From: Turritopsis dohrnii
Lineage: Eukaryota > Cnidaria > Hydrozoa > Anthoathecata > Oceaniidae
Reading direction: 5' to 3'
Assembly: GCA_027922465.2 (NCBI GenBank)
Contig: BQMF02000026.1
Coordinates: 62,001 to 126,000 of the forward strand
DNA: 64,000 nucleotides
The number at the start of each line of letters is the position of its first letter. The stretch's first letter is position 1. Below the pieces are notes generated by a model, which was given only the letters and a program-made list of their open reading frames with translations, made no database searches and had not been told where the DNA came from. A program made the translations under genes and the position numbers. This document shows, piece by piece, positions 58,301 to 64,000 of the stretch.

Positions 58301-59831
58301 ATTATTGGGCATCTGGAAATCCCTGATAGTCAAGGTAAGAGGATTTTTGTAGATAGGAATATACTGATTTTACAATGGTTTTATTGAAAACATTCATATG
58401 ATACCATTTTATATCTTGAGTTCTAAATATTGAAAAAACCGAGGAAACTTCATTTATTTATTTATTAAAATTTATTTACAATATTACAATCATACTTTCC
58501 AGTGGTCATTCTCAAGTAGAGTTTAAATTTTCAGAAAAAAACTATTGAAAAGTAGCATGAGTCATAAGCTAAAGATGCCAAATCTATTATTAAGTGATGA
58601 TACTTCAGATTTTTTCTCGATAATCATAACTTTTTTTTGGTAAAGAAGTTTTTTAAACTGATTTCTCATAAATACATTGAAATTATTTATTTTTCCAGTC
58701 ACATGTTATCTATACATATGTTTCTCCCTGAGAGCACGTAGGGGGTATCATGTTAATAGATATTTGATAACTTTATTTGTTGAAGCTAGTACAGGAATAG
58801 AATTGAGAAACTTTCAAACAATATCTTTAGGCACAGACATGAATACAGTGATACAACAAATCCAAAATATAGAAGAATTAAAGATACGATGCAATCAACC
58901 AAGGGATGAATGTCAGATCATCATCAAGGAAATGGATCTAAGACAGAGTAGACAGAACCTACAGCAGTCAGAAGTCGAAAAATTGGTGCAAAATTTTCAT
59001 TTGAAAAGTGAAAAACCACGTTTGCTTCAGCTTCTTGATCTTTCAGAATGTAATTTAAATGACGAAAATATAATCAAATTTTCTTCAATCATGCCATTCA
59101 TCAAAACAGTCAAGCTTTGTGATAACCAAAACATTTCTGTAAAAGGTTGGAGCTCTGTCGCACAAGCATTCATGAAAAATAAAGAAAGAGCGACATTGGA
59201 GAAACTAGATCTGTCTGGTATTAATTTTACTTCAACTGATATAAAACCTATTTTCAATATTTTCCCTCATGTTAAAGATATAAGTATGAATAGCAACTCC
59301 CACATTGATTTGCAAGCATGGAAGATTCTTCTTAGTGAATTGAAAAAGTATGAAGGAAACATCAAATTATCCAGCATCCATATCAGCGGAGAACCACTGC
59401 GAAAATATCAACATTCAACATTGTTACCTTTATTGAGATGGGTACCATATATTCATTTCCCTTCAACCAAGTTTCACTTAAACTTATTGTCTGACTATCT
59501 GAAGAAACTACCACACGCATGGAAAACATTTGGAATCGCCATAAAAGAACTCCAATACAAAGATTGCATAGTATCGTTGAATGACTTCAAGGTTATTTAT
59601 GATATGATAGAGTGTGAAAAGATGATGAAATTAGATGATGAAAACATCAGTATCATGAATAATCAAGAGTTTTTGAAGATTGAAAATAATCAAATTATTT
59701 GGAATCTTTCAACTGTATCTACTTCCCTGTCAGTAGCCATACAAGATACCAATGAAGTAACTGACGCAACAACAGAAAACTGTTTAGCTAACACACTTTT
59801 CGAAAAACCTGGCAAAGAATCAACTGTTTGA
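55363..59831 (+). CDS. HEPN-coiled-coil-LRR protein, copy C, intact, three exons
   Basis: Exons 55363-55411, 57219-58334 and 58699-59831 (TGA) join in phase for 765 aa. Exon 1 is MAAAAVDQQNMAETVK. Exon 2 opens with a DZIP3-like HEPN domain (about 18-195), including WLKLLLLVSYCGKEALLRIL and R158-N-E-L-M-H163, which fits the R-x4-6-H catalytic motif of HEPN RNases. A coiled coil follows (about 200-370). Exon 3 carries RNI-type leucine-rich repeats: LLQLLDLSECNLNDENIIKF, LEKLDLSGINFTSTDIKPIF, SIHISGEPLRK. No NACHT or other P-loop is present, and there is no signal peptide or clear membrane helix, so it is likely cytoplasmic. HEPN plus LRR suggests a sensor-effector for RNA or infection; that is inference. 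It aligns through its length with copies A and B at lower identity. Confidence 0.8.
56309..56345. repeat. (AGT)n simple repeat in intron 1 of copy C
   Basis: About twelve AGT/AGG trinucleotides in a row. Confidence 0.85.
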
Positions 59832-62800
59832 TCAGTAATCAAACCCCCTTTGTGGAAGTACTACAGGACACAAAATTGTGTGAAATTTACCATGTCAGAT
59901 AGGATATTTTTGATTTGTTTTTAGTTTCTTATCATATCACTGTTCACCTTTGGCACATATTTATGTATTTCATTTACTTCAGATAAAATCAATGTTCTTT
60001 TAGCGTTAACATTAAAATTGTCTTATTTTTCATTGATTCCTTTCAAGCCCTACTTCATGATATTATGAACTGCTATTCTTAACCTGATCTTAAATGTAGT
60101 TCATTACCTTCTTCAGTTTGAAAATCATTGCATTAACAATGAAAAATTGAAGAATGACTGGCATTACTAAAAAATTTTATTTAAAGTGTTAAGATAATGT
60201 TAAGATAATTCCATCCTCCCATTATAGTGTTGTTATCAGTAAAAATTTTAATTCATATAACAACCATGCAAGCTCAATTCTAACAAAATATCTGAAAGCC
60301 TAGACATAAACAAGCTAGGAGAATTTTTCTTTGTATACATGATAAAAGACTGGCAACAAGACATAATGTTTTTTCGAAGTGAATGCAAAATGACATGAGT
60401 TTATCAGGAAATACTGTCCTAAATAAACAAAATGAAACTATGATTCACCAATACAATCAGATACCTGGAGGTAAGTTCATTGAATTCCTCTGAAAAATCT
60501 GAAATCAACAGTCAACCAAGTGTTTTTGGGAGTTCAAATTGGATCAACCAGACAATAATGCATCAGTGTAAAGTGTTTTTGAAATCAGTCCTTAGAAAAG
60601 TAGCATGGCACAAGCTTACATCAAAGTCATACATACATAAAATCTTGAGCATCACAATAGTAGGATTGATTTTAAAGATATAAATGTTCAAAACATTTGT
60701 GTTGTTCAATGATTTGAATTCAGGTTTACATTTTGTGCAATAGCTATTGAAATAGTTTTTTACTTTCGGTCACCCATGGTGGAGTAAAATCTTGGAGTAA
60801 GTTTCTCCTCTTACTATCACTACTACCAATTCTTCAAGTTGTGAGTGGAAACATGCTTTTTCATATCTTTAAGAATAAAGTTTTCACATTTCTAGAAAAG
60901 TATTTTCGTATTTTCAATTATAAGTTTGAACAACAACCAAACTATAATCCATCAGCTAAGTAGTTTCATGGTTTCTTCTTTCTATATAACTATATAAGTG
61001 TGAAAGGAGTTATTAAAGAATGGGTTTTGAAACAAAAGCTGTCTTTAGTTGGGCTGCCTTTATTGATGCTGTTTGAATGTAATTTCATGAAGGAGGGAAG
61101 TTTTCTCAAAAAATTATATTTTGAAGGAGTTTCCCATGAAATTCATTATGCCATGATTTCCATGTTTTTGATGTGAAATTATTATGAATCTGTCCTGTTG
61201 GTTGAAAATGGCTGATTCTTAATTCCAAAGGTTAATATTGTTTTAAACGATGCTTGCAGAGACAGACATTAAAGTTACACTAATCTTATATCAAAAATTA
61301 AAACATTAAAATTATAAAAGCATTTGAAAAAATGCACTTCTCTTTTCGCAATTGAATTCATAAACATTCACAATAAGTAAACTGATTAATTTATCTACTA
61401 TATATCTTTGTTTCTACAACACAGCTTAATCTTAATATTTTGGTGGTTATTTTAATCTCTCCTTCATTATTTTAATGTCTCCTTTCTTGTTTACAGGTCA
61501 CTCAGTTTCTGGACCTAGGGCATGAATTGTCTGGACCTAGGGCGTGAATTGTCTGCCCTACGTCCAGAAACTGAGTGACCTGTAAACAAGAGACAATTCA
61601 CTAGCCTTGATGGATCCTCTCATATGGATGATTTTTCCACCACAGTTGTCTTTCAATAATCTCTTCGACAACGATGGCTACATAAAACACAAATTTACCA
61701 TCTTACCAACAGTTTTGCTTTGCTCATGATCATTACTTGTTTCCAGTGTATGAATTCTTCCTTTGTTGTTTCTTTGGCAGTCCATTTGTTGTTTGCTACA
61801 ATCCGTTCATATTAGGCTGGCATTCAGTTTCATTTAATATTGCTTTCAATGACATTTGGTTCACTTTTCGAGACTCTATCATACCTTTATTGGTATCACG
61901 CATTCAAGGTAGGACTTATATGAGACCAATCTCATTGAGTCATCTACATATCATTCATTTTCAACTTGAGGTTGTATAATATTCAATTTACGATTGGTGT
62001 CTTTTCAAAGCCATAGCCTTGTTAGCCTTTTTTTGATTTACTTATATGCTTAGAATGGTTGGATTCTACCACAGATTTAACGGTATGCAATATTTAAGTT
62101 TCCAACATGTCAGTCTATCTTAGGGCCTTCCGATCAATTTTCACACAGGCTTAAATTAGATGCACTCATGACATACATACTCCTATCCCTCAAATGCTCA
62201 AATTATAATGATCAACACTGTTTAGAATTTTGTTTTCATATGATTAAAAAAAAAAACATAAAAAACTAATGCAATAGATGATTATGTAAAAACTATAATA
62301 AATTGCAGTTTTATTAACATACTTTTTGTCAAAATTCCTTCCCAGTTTAAGTGAAAAACTTTGTTGTTCTAAAGATTACTCTGATGGAATGTGAAATCAA
62401 AATGTCTTTAATCGATAATTTTAGCTTTTCAGTGTTTTACTGGTTTTGAATCTCCTTATAGACAGAGAAAAAAGTTACTACGCACATCAGTATAAGGCAT
62501 AGAAAAAAACATATTTTTTTTGAAACAGTTTTTGTAAATACTTTGGATTTGGATTTACCCAATCTGACTCATGTTTTAAATATTTGGTAATTAACTTCCT
62601 ATTTCCAAACTTCTGCAATGCTTTGATTTACTGCTTATAAATTTTTGCTGACTTAACATTATTGGATATTTTAATATTGTTTGAAACTTTTTTGCATGAA
62701 GAAGTTACAATTCTGTAATTTTGCTATTCAGAATAAAAGTTAACTTTTAAGTTTATTTAAAAATCCATATTACATATAATATATATGGAATCTGTAGCAG

Positions 62801-63921
62801 GTTAGGACTGACTCATGACTCATGAGCAAGTAATAAGGGAAGATTACTTTCGATACTTTGAGGTTCTCTGATTGAGAAATGATATACATTCTTTGGCATC
62901 GGCATGCTTATTTAATGCATGCACAATTAACTTTAATTAAGGGTTATTACATAATGTCTACATATAAATAACACTGCTTCCATAATGTTTTCAGATTCTA
63001 TCAACAAAGCAGGTAAGATTATTCTTTGTTCTATCTACTTTTTTTTATTTTAACCAAATTATCGAAATTCAGAAGTTTTTGCTTTGGTCTTATTAGCTGA
63101 TTAAATGAGTATTGGACAAACATTGTGTGTCATCCAATTTATCTAAACAGAAAAAGTTTCCTTCAGTGAAAGCAGTACATAAGGTTCCAGCATTTTTCCA
63201 TCTTCAAAACGAAGCAATAAATAGAGAGTTGTTAAGCTAAAAGGTCATAAAAAGATTGGTTTCATAAGTATGAAATGCCAGTATTGTCTGTCTGTAATAC
63301 GATTATATCTATATAACAGAAACACACTAGTGTTCTTGCAAATGAAATGATGGTACTGGCAGAAATGAGTCAGGCTTATAAATAGCCTATAATAAGCAAG
63401 AACAAAATAGATCTCATTCCATTTTACAACAACTACAAAGAGGAAAAGAAACGATGAAGTGACAATAAATCAATTTATATAAAGAACTGCTAATGACTTT
63501 ATCAATTATCTTGTATCCTGTTAAATGTCATAAAAAACGCAACAAAATTACAATGGTAATTTTTAAAAATTATGTTGTCATTATTACGAAGTTTCTTATT
63601 GAGACTTTTTTACCCAAAAATGAAAATGAAAAAGTAAATAACTTAAAGAGAAAAATGTGGTATAAAAATTTGCCATGCTTTTGATTAGTAACATCACGTA
63701 ATAAAAAGAAAAATCTAAACTAAAAACATAGAAAGAAAGAGATAATGACTTAATAATCAATTAAAGAAATCATAACAAATTATTATTTTAACGGTTTTAA
63801 AAAATTAACACAAGTCGGGTAATACCTCTATCTGATCATTCTGCTTGTGTGATTAAGAAAATGTGTCAGCATTAACTTAGATAAAGGGAGACAACTATAT
63901 CAGATATAATTTTTGATTTAG
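59832..63921. other. Intergenic between copies C and D
   Basis: No domain recognised. Contains one strong hairpin (61486-61590). At 62994-63011 a short stretch has good splice borders (TTTTCAG before, GTAAGA after) and could be a micro-exon, but nothing joins to it. Confidence 0.45.
61486..61590. repeat. Perfect 29-bp inverted repeat (hairpin)
   Basis: CTTGTTTACAGGTCACTCAG and the following TTTCTGGAC (61486-61514) are matched exactly by their complement at 61562-61590. The 47-bp loop holds two copies of GGACCTAGGGCRTGAATTGTCT. It could be a small MITE or a structured transcript segment. Confidence 0.85.
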
Positions 63922-64000
63922 ATGAAAATAATGGCTGCTCAAAGTGGTGAAGATCTTATCGTAGAACAAGCCAACTGGTTAAAGTTGGCGATACGTATCA
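63922..64000 (+). CDS. Probable HEPN family copy D, first exon, cut by window end
   Basis: ATG at 63922 (or 63931) opens a frame with MAAQSGEDLIVEQANWLKLA that is still open at base 64000. The MAA start and the WLKL helix correspond to the first exon and HEPN start of copy C (MAAAAVDQ, then QFWLKLLLL). Here the two are joined without the intron. Same strand and about 4 kb downstream of copy C, so it is likely the next member of the array. Only about 26 residues are visible. Confidence 0.5.
   Translation, partial: MKIMAAQSGEDLIVEQANWLKLAIRI

Noticed and set aside
62994..63011. 18-bp candidate micro-exon (DSINKA)
   Set aside because: Good splice borders but no neighbouring exon in compatible context.

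Overview
This is an AT-rich animal genome window with spliced genes, GT-AG introns and dense transposable elements. The gene families (SLC17 transporter, TTC33, essential myosin light chain, KIF25-type kinesin, Gal3ST sulfotransferase, DZIP3-like HEPN proteins, P2X7-like C-terminal domain) and the many hAT, Harbinger and non-LTR elements fit a cnidarian, perhaps a hydrozoan. That placement is inference; no species is claimed. All gene models were spliced by eye from reading frame, intron phase and splice-site sequence.

Layout. 1-2.7 kb: the 3' seven exons of an SLC17/sialin-like transporter. 2.7-9.2 kb: two MITEs, an old reverse-transcriptase relic on the minus strand, and a non-LTR retrotransposon with an intact 1035-aa ORF2. 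9.35-20.3 kb: a complete five-exon TTC33-like TPR gene. Its 9.8-kb first intron is almost wholly built of transposons: a foldback element with a MITE inside it, a decayed hAT element, and a Harbinger element carrying another 3.1-kb element. 21.75-22.4 kb: essential myosin light chain. 24.9 kb: a one-exon small secreted or GPI-anchored-like Ser/Thr-rich protein. 25.2-30.8 kb: intergenic. 30.8-41.9 kb (minus): a twelve-exon KIF25-like kinesin. Its 6.7-kb intron contains a decayed LINE and, on the opposite strand, a galactose-3-O-sulfotransferase-like gene.

42.4-64 kb is a lineage-specific cluster of HEPN + coiled coil + leucine-rich-repeat genes. Copy A (42.4-45.1 kb) and copy B (51.3-53.3 kb) are recent segmental duplicates that have decayed in different ways. 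Copy C (55.4-59.8 kb) is intact and predicts 765 aa. A fourth copy, D, appears to start at 63.9 kb and runs off the window. The HEPN domains keep an R-N-x3-H motif, and no NACHT or other NTPase domain is seen. This architecture is the best candidate here for an undescribed, possibly RNA-targeting defence or immune-sensor family. Between A and B lie two transposons. One has clear terminal inverted repeats and carries a P2X7-C-like ORF that converges head-on with a transposase fragment.

The single-copy genes are unrelated housekeeping or cell-type genes and show no operon-like relationship. Only the HEPN-LRR cluster looks like a functional neighbourhood.
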